Assembly: GCA_048270225.1 (NCBI GenBank)
Contig: JBLWTG010000007.1
Coordinates: 124,001 to 188,000, forward strand
Origin: Allopusillimonas sp048270225
GTDB taxonomy: Bacteria > Pseudomonadota > Gammaproteobacteria > Burkholderiales > Burkholderiaceae_B
DNA: 64,000 nt
Direction: 5' to 3'
Shown here piece after piece: positions 25,904 through 35,069 of the stretch. Below the pieces are notes generated by a model. That model was not told the DNA's origin and did no database searches. It saw nothing but the letters and a program-made list of their open reading frames with translations. Each line of letters begins with the position of its first letter. Positions within the stretch are counted from its first letter, which is position 1. A program made the position numbers and the translations under genes.

Positions 25904-27102
25904 ATCGATTTTTCTCCGTGTTTGAAAATAGCGCCTTTGCTTTTTAATAAGTCGAGATGCTTCTCGTCATATCCACAAAGGCGAGTCAAGACTTCATCGG
26001 TATCCGCACCCAACCGCGGCGGATACGCCAAAGATTCGGCGTTTTCATACTTGAACGGATTACCTAGAAACTCGAGACCTCCGTCCGTGCTGGGGTTACC
26101 TAGCGTCTCAACCATAGATCGCAACATGGACAGCGGTTGAGTCAACGCCTCGGCAATATTCAGAACAGGCGCAGCCGGTACCCGGGCATCGAATAGCTGC
26201 GAGGTCCACTCGTCCCTTTTCTTTCCCCTGAATAGTTCGCCCAAAACCTCCGCGAGGTCGCTCACATTCCTTATGCGATCCGAGGCAGTGGCAAAGCGCG
26301 GATCGACTGCCAAGCTCGGCTGGTCAATGGCAATACAGAATTTTTCCCAAAAGACCTCTCCCGTGGGAGAAATAACAAGAGGCTTGCCATCGGCGCAGAA
26401 GAACGTTTCGCTCGGTGCGATCATTGGATGCCGCGAACCCTGAGCAATAGGAACCTGGCCAGATATAAAATAGTTTTGCGCCTGCCAGCTGAGAAGCGCC
26501 AGTTGGCAATCAAGCAAAGAGATCTGTACCGATCTGCCTTTTCCAGTCAATGCCGATGACAACAGCCCCCCCAAGGTAGCTAGAGCCAAATAAAGCCCAC
26601 CAGCAAGATCCGCAATCTGATAGCCCGCACGCACTGGCTTGCCATCCTTCTCTCCTGTGATGCTCATGAACCCGCTCAGAGCTTGTACGATCAAGTCAAA
26701 TGCCGGCGCGTCGTCGTATGGCGCTTCATCGTGAAAACCTATTAGCTGGCCAACGACAATTTTTGGGTTGATTGATTTCAACGAATTGAAATCGATACCG
26801 AGTTTTTCTGGTACCGAAGGCGCAAACCCATAAATCACGGCGTGTGATTGACGCACAAGGTCATACAACACAGCGATACCCTCAGGCTTTTTCAAGTCAA
26901 GCGCGATGCTCTTCTTACCCCGATTCACCGATAAGAAAAAAGAGGAATCTCCCTCAAAAAAATGAGGTGGGATAGTGCGCGACATGTCGCCGTGCATGGG
27001 TTCGATCTTGATCACCTCAGCTCCCAGTTGAGCAAGAGTCTGACCTCCGAATGGTCCACCTAGCACCCAACTTAAATCCAGCACCCTGACGTCCTTCAAC
27101 AT
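25900..27102 (-). CDS. Class III (CaiB/BaiF/Frc) CoA-transferase
   Basis: 400 residues, full length. The N-terminal block VRVLDLSWVLGGPFGGQTLAQLGAEVIKIE and the Asp in YQIADLAGG (about residue 166), which corresponds to the catalytic aspartate of formyl-CoA transferase, are present. It moves CoA between carboxylic acids and would activate the substrate of this cluster. It is the first gene of the leftward operon and diverges from the IclR regulator across 149 bp containing an inverted repeat. Confidence 0.9.
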   Translation of the reverse strand: MLKDVRVLDLSWVLGGPFGGQTLAQLGAEVIKIEPMHGDMSRTIPPHFFEGDSSFFLSVNRGKKSIALDLKKPEGIAVLYDLVRQSHAVIYGFAPSVPEKLGIDFNSLKSINPKIVVGQLIGFHDEAPYDDAPAFDLIVQALSGFMSITGEKDGKPVRAGYQIADLAGGLYLALATLGGLLSSALTGKGRSVQISLLDCQLALLSWQAQNYFISGQVPIAQGSRHPMIAPSETFFCADGKPLVISPTGEVFWEKFCIAIDQPSLAVDPRFATASDRIRNVSDLAEVLGELFRGKKRDEWTSQLFDARVPAAPVLNIAEALTQPLSMLRSMVETLGNPSTDGGLEFLGNPFKYENAESLAYPPRLGADTDEVLTRLCGYDEKHLDLLKSKGAIFKHGEKSI

Positions 27103-27131
27103 ACTTACATATCCCTTTCAATAATCCACAA

Positions 27132-27154
27132 TATGAATTATCATTTGATTCATA
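27132..27154. promoter_or_regulatory. Inverted repeat, candidate IclR operator
   Basis: TATGAAT (27132-27138) and its exact complement ATTCATA (27148-27154) are separated by 9 bp, in the AT-rich space between the divergent CoA-transferase and iclR genes. It is 30 bp upstream of the CoA-transferase start and 98 bp from the iclR start. Position and dyad suit an IclR dimer site. Confidence 0.5.
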
Positions 27155-27251
27155 CTCCAAACTTAAATCCAGTCTATGCGTGATAAAAAAGATGGTCAAT
27201 TAAATATTCTGTTTTTAGTTAAATTACTATCCCATATAATGGATTATTAAT

Positions 27252-28055
27252 ATGAAAAATCCAAAGCCAGAAACGACTACGGAGGTCGCCGGAGCACAGG
27301 TTGTCAAACGAATAGGCGTCCTGCTGAAGGCCATTGCGTCTCGAAATTCGCAAGGCAGCAGACTTGTAGACTTATACCGAGCCGCGAACCTTGAGCAGTC
27401 CACCGCGCACCGCCTGCTTAAGGCGCTGATGCTAGAAGGGCTGGTTCAGCAGAACGCGAGCTCCAAACGCTATTACCTCGGGCCCGCAATTGTCGAACTC
27501 AGTTTTGCTATCAAGCCTACGGTAGACATTCGTGACCTGGCACGTGATGCCATGGAGCGAATCGCGACTTTCTCGGAAGATACTGTTTATCTACTCATCC
27601 GCAGTCGATACGAATCAGTTTGCATTGACCGGCTAGAAGGAAGCTACCCCGTAAAGGTTCTGTCGCTCGATATCGGAGGACGCAGACCCCTAGGAGCCAA
27701 TGCATCGGGCCTGAGCATCCTGGGCTCGCTGCCTCAAGACGAGATCGACCGGGTAATAGACCACAATAAGGACATCTATCCCCGCTATGGCTTATTCACC
27801 GCTGAACGCGTGCGACATCAGCTCGCAGATTTCAAAGAAAGGGGATACGTATGTACTCAGCTCGCACCTGGCACTGCAACTGTTGGGCTTCCCATACTTA
27901 ATCCAGATGGCACTCCTGTAGCCGCGATCTCCGTAGCAGCAATCGAAAGTCGCATGCATGCAGAACGACAGCTGGAGATCATCGAGTTCGTTCGACAAGA
28001 AATCGCAAAGATTCAATCTCGTATAGGAGCAAAGCCGGACTTACGTTTTGGATAG
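27252..28055 (+). CDS. IclR-family transcriptional regulator
   Basis: 267 residues: winged HTH at about 15-75 (QGSRLVDLYRAANLEQSTAHRLLKALMLEGLVQ) and an IclR effector domain (about 90-255) with RLEGSYPVKVLSLDIGGRRPL and GLPILNPDGTPVAAISVAA. It diverges from the CoA-transferase operon and is the probable controller of that cluster, with a small organic acid or CoA precursor as ligand. The upstream region is strongly AT-rich. Confidence 0.92.
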   Translation: MKNPKPETTTEVAGAQVVKRIGVLLKAIASRNSQGSRLVDLYRAANLEQSTAHRLLKALMLEGLVQQNASSKRYYLGPAIVELSFAIKPTVDIRDLARDAMERIATFSEDTVYLLIRSRYESVCIDRLEGSYPVKVLSLDIGGRRPLGANASGLSILGSLPQDEIDRVIDHNKDIYPRYGLFTAERVRHQLADFKERGYVCTQLAPGTATVGLPILNPDGTPVAAISVAAIESRMHAERQLEIIEFVRQEIAKIQSRIGAKPDLRFG

Positions 28056-28154
28056 ACGTATCAGATAGCGATCAACAGCCCCGCCACTACTGAGTCCCCC
28101 CTCCCTCATACGCAAATCACCACGCAATTAGCACTATTCAATCTCATTAGCTAA

Positions 28155-28184
28155 TTACCCTGCGTATTTTCCGGCAGGTATAAA
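28155..28184 (+). promoter_or_regulatory. Possible sigma-70 promoter for the serine hydrolase gene
   Basis: TTACCC (28155-28160) and TATAAA (28179-28184) are spaced by 18 bp, about 120 bp upstream of the chosen start. The -10 is good and the -35 poor, so this is a tentative call. Confidence 0.3.
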
Positions 28185-28301
28185 CTAGATCCGTGAACAG
28201 TCCACGCAAAAACAAACGCACGGAAGGCTTGCACCCATCTTCGGCAGCGCACGCTGACGATGCAGCAATGTGAATACTTGAACGATACACATGGAGCGTT
28301 G

Positions 28302-29351
28302 ATGACAGGTTTTAACGAGGTAATAGCCTTCGCCAAGGCGCACGAGTCGACATGGGATCGTGACGCCAATGGCCAGTTTGGCGTGCACAAGAAGGAAAGA
28401 CCGCCCTGGAACAAGTTGTATGGGCCAATACATTCTCGCGGCCCCGCGTCTGGCGTCATCTTGCGCGAGGGCTCCGAGTTGGTTTCATGGGGGGAGCCTG
28501 ACCGAGCCGACCTGACATACAGCGTCGTAAAAACCTATCTGGCTTTATTGGCCGGCGTGGCACATGATCGCGGCCTGCTTCCCGATGTAAACGAGCGTAT
28601 CGGATCACGCTTGACTGGCATTGGCTTTGACGACGGCAACAACGCTCACGTCACATGGAAACATCTGTTGCAGCAAACGAGTGAATGGGAAGGCACGCTA
28701 TGGGGCATACCTGACCAGGCTGATCGCTACAGCTCCGCTACGTTCGGCACCCCTGCCGATGGCGTGAAAGGCGATGCGCGGCCCTTGCGAAAGGCCGGCG
28801 AGTATTGGGAGTACAACGATATACGCGTGAATCAGCTGGCGCGTGCGTTGTTGTACCTGTTTGAACGGCCCTTGCCAGAAGTTTTCCGCGAAGCAATCAT
28901 GCGGCCGATAGGCGCGTCGGAAGATTGGCAATGGGTTGGCTACGATAGTTCGTGGGTCGAGATAAACGGTCAGCACATGCAGTCGGTCACGGGCGGCACT
29001 CATTGGGGCGGCGGCATGTCCATCAGCGCACGCGATCAGGCAAAGATCGGACAAATGCTGCTGGACGGCGGCAAGAGCACTAGCGGTCAGCAGGTGCTTT
29101 CTGGAGACTGGGTCCGCCAGATGCTGCAGCCGTGCGATATCGCACCGTATTACGGCTACCTTATATGGCTCAACGACGAGCGCAGAATTTTTGCGGACGT
29201 GCCGGCATCCAGCTTCTTTGGGATCGGCGCAGGCAGCTCGCTGGTCTGGGTGGAACCCGAGCGGCGGCTGGTTGTTGTCGTGCGCTGGCTTGAAGCGCAA
29301 TACGCCAACGAACTGTTCAAACAAGTACTCCAAACCATCGACACGAAATAA
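28302..29351 (+). CDS. Serine hydrolase of the beta-lactamase class C / S12 family
   Basis: I choose the ATG at 28302 because GGAG lies five bases upstream; an ATG at 28260 has no ribosome site. The product is 349 residues without an evident signal peptide. The nucleophile motif is SVVK (Ser74, Lys77), the tyrosine motif is YND at about 170, and the third motif region is GIGAGSSLVWV. Members include esterases, D-aminopeptidases and 6-aminohexanoate-dimer hydrolase; cytoplasmic location argues against antibiotic defence. It is followed after 86 bp by a Bug protein gene, so the pair may import and hydrolyse one compound. Confidence 0.82.
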   Translation: MTGFNEVIAFAKAHESTWDRDANGQFGVHKKERPPWNKLYGPIHSRGPASGVILREGSELVSWGEPDRADLTYSVVKTYLALLAGVAHDRGLLPDVNERIGSRLTGIGFDDGNNAHVTWKHLLQQTSEWEGTLWGIPDQADRYSSATFGTPADGVKGDARPLRKAGEYWEYNDIRVNQLARALLYLFERPLPEVFREAIMRPIGASEDWQWVGYDSSWVEINGQHMQSVTGGTHWGGGMSISARDQAKIGQMLLDGGKSTSGQQVLSGDWVRQMLQPCDIAPYYGYLIWLNDERRIFADVPASSFFGIGAGSSLVWVEPERRLVVVVRWLEAQYANELFKQVLQTIDTK

Positions 29352-29437
29352 ACCCATCGTGTCCTGACGCCAACCACGCATACAGGCGACCACGTCCAAA
29401 GAGCCGCCTCCCCTCACAAAGACCAGGAGAAGTAAGC

Positions 29438-30409
29438 ATGAAAGCGAAACGCCTAGCAGTTGCACTCTTTGGCGCGGCCATGTCATTGACGATGTCCTCT
29501 GTTGTTATCGCGCAGCCCGCTTATCCCACGAAGCCCGTCAAGCTTGTGGTGGGCTTCTCGCCCGGCAGCAGTATCGATATCGTCGCCAGAGTCGTCGCTG
29601 ACAAATTAGCCAAGGTGCTTGACGGGAACGTGATTGTGGAGAACAAGCCCGGTGCCGGCGGCAACATTGCTGCGGGATACGTGGCACGCTCAGCGAAAGA
29701 CGGCTATACGTTGCTTGTTGCAGCCAACAGCCTGGCGATCAGCCCGGCCATTTACAAAAATCTTGACTATGACCCCATGAAAGATCTGGAGGCGGTGGCG
29801 TATATCGGGATAGGGCCGGTCGATCTCAAAGTGAACAAGAAGCTGAAGATAGAAACGCTTAAAGACCTGATCGCCTATGCCAAGCAACATCCCCACAAGC
29901 TGAACTACAGCTCTTCGGGTGTTGGGGGCACGCCCCATATGGCCACGATATTGTTCGAACAGGTCACCGGCACCGAGCTGACACACATCCCCTATAAAGG
30001 AGGCGGCGACGCCCTTGCTGCCTTGATGGGTGGCCAGGTAGACATGCTGATCAATCCCCTGCTCGGCAGCGTGGAGTCCGATAAAGTCAAATCACTCGCC
30101 ATTACAGGTGATGAGCGATCAACACTGGCGCCCGATGTCCCTACCTTCAAAGAACTGGGATACCCAAAATACGACATCGGAGTTTATTACGGCCTCGTCG
30201 GCCCGTCGGGCATGCCTGCGCAGGTAGTCGACAACCTAAACCAAAGCGTAAACACAGTGCTGAACGATCCCGCCACCATCGACAAGCTGACCAAGCAATA
30301 CGGTATTGTGCTGCGTCAAGAAACCCCAGCCGAGTTTCAGCACTTTCTTGAGCAGGATGCGCAGCGCTGGGAGCAAGTCGTCAAGGCAAGCAAGGATTCC
30401 ATTCAGTAG
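29438..30409 (+). CDS. Bug/TctC-family periplasmic binding protein (orphan)
   Basis: 323 residues with a clear SD (AGGAGAAGTAAGC) and a Sec signal ending at VIAQPA. Bug hallmarks: YPTKPVKLVVGFSPGSSIDIVARV, VENKPGAGGNIAAG, THIPYKGGGDALAALMGGQVDM. No TctA/B partner is near. It sits on the same strand as the serine hydrolase and is convergent with the zinc alcohol dehydrogenase (28 bp apart). Confidence 0.92.
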   Translation: MKAKRLAVALFGAAMSLTMSSVVIAQPAYPTKPVKLVVGFSPGSSIDIVARVVADKLAKVLDGNVIVENKPGAGGNIAAGYVARSAKDGYTLLVAANSLAISPAIYKNLDYDPMKDLEAVAYIGIGPVDLKVNKKLKIETLKDLIAYAKQHPHKLNYSSSGVGGTPHMATILFEQVTGTELTHIPYKGGGDALAALMGGQVDMLINPLLGSVESDKVKSLAITGDERSTLAPDVPTFKELGYPKYDIGVYYGLVGPSGMPAQVVDNLNQSVNTVLNDPATIDKLTKQYGIVLRQETPAEFQHFLEQDAQRWEQVVKASKDSIQ

Positions 30410-30437
30410 CACACCGTCTGCGCAACTTGATTAGTGA

Positions 30438-31487
30438 TCAAGCCGCCAACGAGGCATTGTCGATCACGAAACGATATTTCACATCGCCCTTGAGCATACG
30501 CTCATAGGCCTCGTTGACCTCATCAGCTCGAATCATTTCAATGTCGGCCACGATGCCGTGCTCAGCGCAAAAGTCCAGCATCTCCTGGGTCTCCGGGATG
30601 CCACCGATCATTGAACCGGCCAGGCTGCGGCGCTTCATGATCAGATTGAACACCTGCGGCGAGGGGTGCGGTGTGGCAGGCGCCCCCACCAGTGTCATGG
30701 CGCCGTCACGCTTGAGCAGCATGAAAAAGGCATCCAGGTCATGCGGCGCGGCGACGGTATTCAGAATAAAGTCCAGGCTCTTGGCATGCGCCGCCATTTC
30801 ATCGCTATTGCGCGATACGACGACCTCGTCCGCCCCCAACGCTTTCGCGGCCTCGCGTTTTGACTCGGAGGTGGTAAAGGCCACGACGTGCGCACCCATC
30901 GCATGCGCCAGCTTGATGCCCATATGGCCCAGGCCGCCAATACCCACCACACCGACCTTTGTACCTGGGCCGACTTTCCAATGACGCAGTGGAGAGTAGG
31001 TCGTAATGCCCGCACACAAAAGCGGTGCGACAGCAGCCAACTGCGCCTCAGGATGACTGATGCGCAGCACATAGCGCTCGTGCACGACGACTTGCTGCGA
31101 GTACCCACCCAGCGTGTGGCCAGGTGCGTCCTGTGTAGGACCGTTATAGGTGCCCACCACGTTGTCGCAGTAGTTCTCCAGTCCTTCATCACATTCCTCA
31201 CAGTGCTGGCAGCTATCGACAATACAGCCGACGCCGACCAGATCGCCGATCTGAAAGTCCGTCACATGCGCGCCTGCTGCCGATACTCGCCCCACAATCT
31301 CATGCCCCGGCACGCAGGGATAGAGCGTACCGGCCCACTCGGACCGAACCTGATGCAGGTCAGAATGGCACACTCCGCAAAAGGCGATGTCAATCTGCAC
31401 ATCGTGCGGACCTGGCGCGCGTCGGGTGATTTCCAGCGATTCAAGAGGAAGGTCGCCCGCAAGGGCACCATAAGCTTTGATAGTCAT
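30438..31487 (-). CDS. Zinc-dependent NAD(P) alcohol dehydrogenase, YahK/CAD-like
   Basis: 349 residues. Catalytic zinc ligands are in FCGVCHSDLHQV and PGHEIVG; the structural zinc lobe is CQHCEECDEGLENYC. The Rossmann motif is GIGGLGHMGIK near residue 180. The pattern YNGPTQDAPGHTLGGYS is typical of YahK/Ahr-type aldehyde reductases and cinnamyl-alcohol dehydrogenase relatives with broad aldehyde specificity. It stands alone, with the LysR remnant upstream on the opposite strand; the regulator that once controlled it may have been lost. Confidence 0.9.
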   Translation of the reverse strand: MTIKAYGALAGDLPLESLEITRRAPGPHDVQIDIAFCGVCHSDLHQVRSEWAGTLYPCVPGHEIVGRVSAAGAHVTDFQIGDLVGVGCIVDSCQHCEECDEGLENYCDNVVGTYNGPTQDAPGHTLGGYSQQVVVHERYVLRISHPEAQLAAVAPLLCAGITTYSPLRHWKVGPGTKVGVVGIGGLGHMGIKLAHAMGAHVVAFTTSESKREAAKALGADEVVVSRNSDEMAAHAKSLDFILNTVAAPHDLDAFFMLLKRDGAMTLVGAPATPHPSPQVFNLIMKRRSLAGSMIGGIPETQEMLDFCAEHGIVADIEMIRADEVNEAYERMLKGDVKYRFVIDNASLAA

Positions 31488-31574
31488 GATTTCGATTCCC
31501 GTCTTAGTGAAAGACTAATTAATAGAGAATACAACGCGCATATTCTGTGCTCTGAGCACTCGTGCAGGACAGCC

Positions 31575-31797
31575 CAAGCAACATCTAATAATACTTTGCT
31601 GATGCTCCAGGCGGCGCTGGACGGCATGGGCTTGGTCTATGTACCGCTTGATCTAATACAGTCGCACATTGAACACGGTCAATTGGTTCCAGTACTCCAG
31701 GACTGGTGGCCTGTGTTTCCAGGCCATCACCTGCATTATGCGAACCGTCGCCAGCTTGCTCCTACGCTTGCGCTGGTAACTGAAACGCTTCACAGTG
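31575..31797 (+). pseudogene. LysR-family regulator remnant (C-terminal end only)
   Basis: The frame from about 31575 encodes LQAALDGMGLVYVPLDLIQ then QLVPVLQDWWPVFPGHHLHY and RRQLAPTLALVTETL. This is the last about 70 residues of a LysR substrate-binding domain. The N-terminal HTH and most of the effector domain are missing, and the frame upstream is antisense to the alcohol dehydrogenase. It is a dead fragment left by a deletion or insertion next to the GntR gene. Confidence 0.75.
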
Positions 31798-32451
31798 TCA
31801 CAATGCTGCGACTAATACTTCTCCTGCCTCAGCGATATGCATTTCCAACAATGAGCAGGCACGAGCTGTATCGCGGATTTTTACCGCAGCAATGATTTCC
31901 CTATGTTCGTCTTGTGAGGTCGGATTCCAGTCAATGATCGTCGCGGTTGCATACATATAGCGAAGCCTTGCCTCATGAAGCGTCTCAATGTCATGAAGTA
32001 CGCGAGGCATTGCGCAAGGGCGATATAAATGTAGGTGAAAGCGCCGATTCGCGTCCTCCCATGCACTCATGTCTTTGGAGCAGTCTGCCTGCTCTGCTGA
32101 TTGCTCTGCCCGAAAGATATCTTCATCGCTCAGATGAGGGATGGCGTATTTAAGCGCAAGCACTTCGAGCGCCATACGCATACGCGTGATCTCTATAAGC
32201 GATGCCTGATCCAGAAGCGAAACGTAGACGCCCCTTCTAGCGCGGGGGACCAGAAGTCCTCGTGCCTCCAGTTGCCGAAAGGCCTCTCTGACTGGAACAT
32301 GGCTGGTGTTGAAATCGCTTGCGACTTCATCTTGCCGTACACGATCGCCAGGCTTAAGCTCCCCGCGAATAATCCGGTCGGCCAAGGAAGCCGCGATGCG
32401 CATTGGAATCGAGTCTGGTGCGCCGCCGTTTTCTTTCGCCTCTCCGATCAT
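31798..32451 (-). CDS. GntR-family regulator, FadR/FCD subgroup
   Basis: I start at the ATG at 32451, which overlaps the ammonia-lyase stop as ATGA; a GTG at 32466 is an alternative. The product is 217 residues: winged HTH at about 15-75 (LADRIIRGELKPGDRVRQDEVA, SHVPVREAFRQLEARGLLV) and an all-helical FCD ligand domain with the metal-site His/Asp pattern (DANRRFHLHLYRP, DEHREIIAA). Coupled to the lyase gene, it most likely controls the lyase/MFS divergon with an amino-acid-derived ligand. Confidence 0.88.
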   Translation of the reverse strand: MIGEAKENGGAPDSIPMRIAASLADRIIRGELKPGDRVRQDEVASDFNTSHVPVREAFRQLEARGLLVPRARRGVYVSLLDQASLIEITRMRMALEVLALKYAIPHLSDEDIFRAEQSAEQADCSKDMSAWEDANRRFHLHLYRPCAMPRVLHDIETLHEARLRYMYATATIIDWNPTSQDEHREIIAAVKIRDTARACSLLEMHIAEAGEVLVAAL

Positions 32452-34103
32452 TCCGATATCGCCCACACATCACCGCAAACAGCCTCTACGGCCTCGGTTA
32501 ATTGCCCCCCGGTTACCAGATGCTTGATCGTTTCGATATCGTCATATACCCAGCGGTCATCACCCAGCATGGCAGGAATCTCCAATCTGACTCGATCTAC
32601 AGCGGCGCGTACCCCGGGACCAATGGGAAAGTTCGACAGCGCCTCATGAGCGAGGTCCAGAGCCTGAGCAGCGATCAGAATCTCCGCACTGATGACAGTC
32701 TGCGCATTGTCTACGATGGTTCGTGTGCGCCGCGCCGCGAAACACGAGTTACTGATATGATCCTCTTGGTTTCCTTTAGCAGGTAAACTGATAACGCTCG
32801 CGGGGCTGCAAAGCCCCATGTTTTCCAGAACCAAGCCCGTACCCATGCTCTGGACTACAGCAAAGCCGGTGTTTATTCCTGGCTCAGACGCGATTAAGTT
32901 TCGGGGTAGCCCAAAATTACAGGCCGGATCGATAAGCAAGTTATTGCGACGATCACATATCGCGCTCAGATCGGTCACAACCAACGCCAGCAAATCCATC
33001 GCTTGGGCAATGTATTGACCGTGGAAATGGCCACAGGAGACAACGTCATATCCTTCGTTGGTCTCGAATATCAAGGGGTTGTCTGTCGCACTGTTCATCT
33101 CCGTCGATAAAATCCCATCGATATAATCGAGTGCGTCGAGAACCGGCCCATAGACTTGTGGGGCGCAACGAAATGAATAAACATCCTGTATGCGCGGTGG
33201 TGCTGCGATTGATGGCGCGTCGCCTCCGCCAACGCTGTCCGGGGCCCCCGAAAGCGCTACAGCGCGCGCTTCGTCAGTACATCGGGAGGTACCATTGAGC
33301 AGACGCCTGATTGCAAGTGCAACCCTACGCTGCCCAGGGTGGGGACGGGCCATCATTACACGATCTTCAAAGCATGATCGTTCTGCCCGAATGGCCTCTA
33401 AAGAAAGTGCCAATGAAATCGTCGCATTCGACAATAAGCGTCTGGCGTCAAATGCCGCGATGACGGCATAGGCGAGGGAAGCCGTGGAGCCGTTAATCAA
33501 GGCTGTCGCATCCTTCGCCTCTACGTCGAATGTAGATGGCAGCCCGACTTGTTTAAATGCAGATCTAGCACTGATGACTGCACCCTGGAATTCTACTTGT
33601 GACTGTTCTAGACCAAGTAGTGCTCCGCTCATAATGGCGAGAGGTGCCAGGTCACCACTGGCTCCAACGCTTCCCTTTGATGCAATGAGCGGCGTGATTC
33701 CCTTGTTTAGCATGTCGATGAGTCGGTCAACGACTTCAATACGGATGCCTGAATGCTTACGCGCAAAGGTATTGACTCTAATAGCCATCATTGCGCGTAC
33801 GACCTCACTCGGCATGAGCTCCCCGGTACTTGCTGAGTGAGAGTGGATTAAGTTTCGTTGGAACCTCGCAATATCTTGCGCACTGATGCGTTGATTTTTT
33901 AGCGCGCCGACTCCGGTATTGAAGGCGTACATCAATGGCGCATCATCCACAAGCCAGTGGTCGGTAATAAAAGTGCGAGTCGCCATGAGGTTCTTACGAG
34001 CCGCTGCTCCTAACGTAACGGGCGCGCCATACCGTGCAATCTCGACAATTTGCCGTATCGTCATGTCGTCGCCAGTCAGCGTAATTGGGCTTCCACTGGT
34101 CAT
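32448..34103 (-). CDS. MIO-type aromatic amino acid/histidine ammonia-lyase
   Basis: The ATG at 34103, preceded by GGAG, gives 551 residues; an upstream TTG is rejected. The self-forming MIO cofactor triad is Ala148-Ser149-Gly150 in KGSVGASGDLAPLA. Tyr59 in MYAFNTGVG matches the catalytic base. The specificity pair is Ser88-His89 (NLIHSHSASTG), the histidine-lyase type, whereas tyrosine lyases usually show His-Leu. It should release ammonia from an amino acid to give an unsaturated acid. The usual hut genes (urocanase, imidazolonepropionase) are absent, so a function outside histidine catabolism is likely. The GntR gene is cotranscribed. Confidence 0.88.
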   Translation of the reverse strand: MTSGSPITLTGDDMTIRQIVEIARYGAPVTLGAAARKNLMATRTFITDHWLVDDAPLMYAFNTGVGALKNQRISAQDIARFQRNLIHSHSASTGELMPSEVVRAMMAIRVNTFARKHSGIRIEVVDRLIDMLNKGITPLIASKGSVGASGDLAPLAIMSGALLGLEQSQVEFQGAVISARSAFKQVGLPSTFDVEAKDATALINGSTASLAYAVIAAFDARRLLSNATISLALSLEAIRAERSCFEDRVMMARPHPGQRRVALAIRRLLNGTSRCTDEARAVALSGAPDSVGGGDAPSIAAPPRIQDVYSFRCAPQVYGPVLDALDYIDGILSTEMNSATDNPLIFETNEGYDVVSCGHFHGQYIAQAMDLLALVVTDLSAICDRRNNLLIDPACNFGLPRNLIASEPGINTGFAVVQSMGTGLVLENMGLCSPASVISLPAKGNQEDHISNSCFAARRTRTIVDNAQTVISAEILIAAQALDLAHEALSNFPIGPGVRAAVDRVRLEIPAMLGDDRWVYDDIETIKHLVTGGQLTEAVEAVCGDVWAISE

Positions 34104-35069
34104 GATTGTCTCCAAGCTGTTTATTTAATCTATTATCTATAAAAAATACAAATCCGGCAAGAAAACGAGAGCATTTGCTGGGAGAGAGGATGTTTCTGCC
34201 GGAGAAAGGTCGCCTTAGCCGGATGCGCAAAGGTACACATGCCAGTGGCAGCATACGTTCAGCCCCGTGGGCATGAAGATTCGATACGACAATCGAAACC
34301 TCGCCGCGCACCACGCGCACAAGATGTTCAATATCCGAAAAAATCAGCAAAGCAAGGGCAAACCCTTGAGCTGGAAAACCCTAATTGACGACAATTTTAT
34401 TATTAATGATACTGAAATCCATCTGACATATCAATTGAATATCAATGAAGATCAAAATGCCTCGCGATTTGCTCTCTTGCGTTTTTGCCTTTTTGACATC
34501 CCAGCTTCATCGCGTAAGACGACCGTCGAGTAAGGCTATTGCGAAAATCGCCACCAATGCACACCAACTGGCTCCCCAACACATAGACCTGCATCACCAT
34601 CACCATGAGGCTGCCGAGTCATTAGGAAATCCGGCTGGCTTGCACCGTCGCCGAGCACCTCACGTCCTAGAGCATCAAGGAACAGCTACGGCATTAACGG
34701 CTGTCTGCGCTGGCTAGCCTGGACGCCTTTGGGCGCCGCTCTCAGGAAAATGGTGCATGCGCACACGACATCTTCAAGTCTCATTGAGCACTCATTGCCC
34801 GAAGGATTTTCTATGCCTGTTGGACCCGACCATGCCGCTATCGCGATAGTCCCTCTCGGACCTACTCCACCAATCTCTTGGCGCTCCATCTCTCGACTAT
34901 CCGCGTAGGCATTCTTTTTGGCGCGATCTCATCCCAGCATCGGCCGCTCTATTTTCTCGGTGCGGACAGCCCACGCTCCAGTATCAGCTTGTCATGATTT
35001 TTTCCGTGCTTCCCCTATCGATGGGCCAACCGCACAAGGCAGACCATCAACTCTCAACTGTCTCAGACT
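34104..35069. other. 966-bp divergent intergenic region, no convincing gene
   Basis: The left 350 bp are AT-rich (promoters for the lyase leftward and probably the MFS rightward) and contain the shared element at 34423. The remainder holds short open frames only. A minus-strand stretch near 34525-34600 could read as a hydrophobic tail (ALVAIFAIALLDGRLTR), possibly a decayed membrane-protein end, but it is too short to assign. A (CAT)n-like tract near 34594 gives a spurious poly-His reading. The second MFS copy has the same element only about 200 bp from its start, so this region may carry an insertion. Confidence 0.45.
34423..34447. promoter_or_regulatory. Shared regulatory element, copy A
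   Basis: CTGACATATCAATTGA is followed by ATATCAAT. It closely matches copies at 51588 and 51713 and more loosely 56456. It lies between the divergent ammonia-lyase and MFS genes. The core CTGACATATCAA is nearly dyad-symmetric, as expected for a GntR/FCD dimer. Confidence 0.55.

Noticed and set aside
30426..30442. CTTGAT/ATCAAG inverted repeat between convergent genes
   Set aside because: Only 6-bp AT-rich arms without a U-run, overlapping the end of the dehydrogenase gene; weak as a terminator.
34525..34610. Possible decayed membrane-protein C-terminus on the minus strand
   Set aside because: About 20 hydrophobic residues after a stop codon; too short to assign.
34445..34717. Open frame with a poly-His run
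   Set aside because: The His run comes from a CAT repeat; no family match, and another frame on the minus strand looks as plausible. Left as intergenic.
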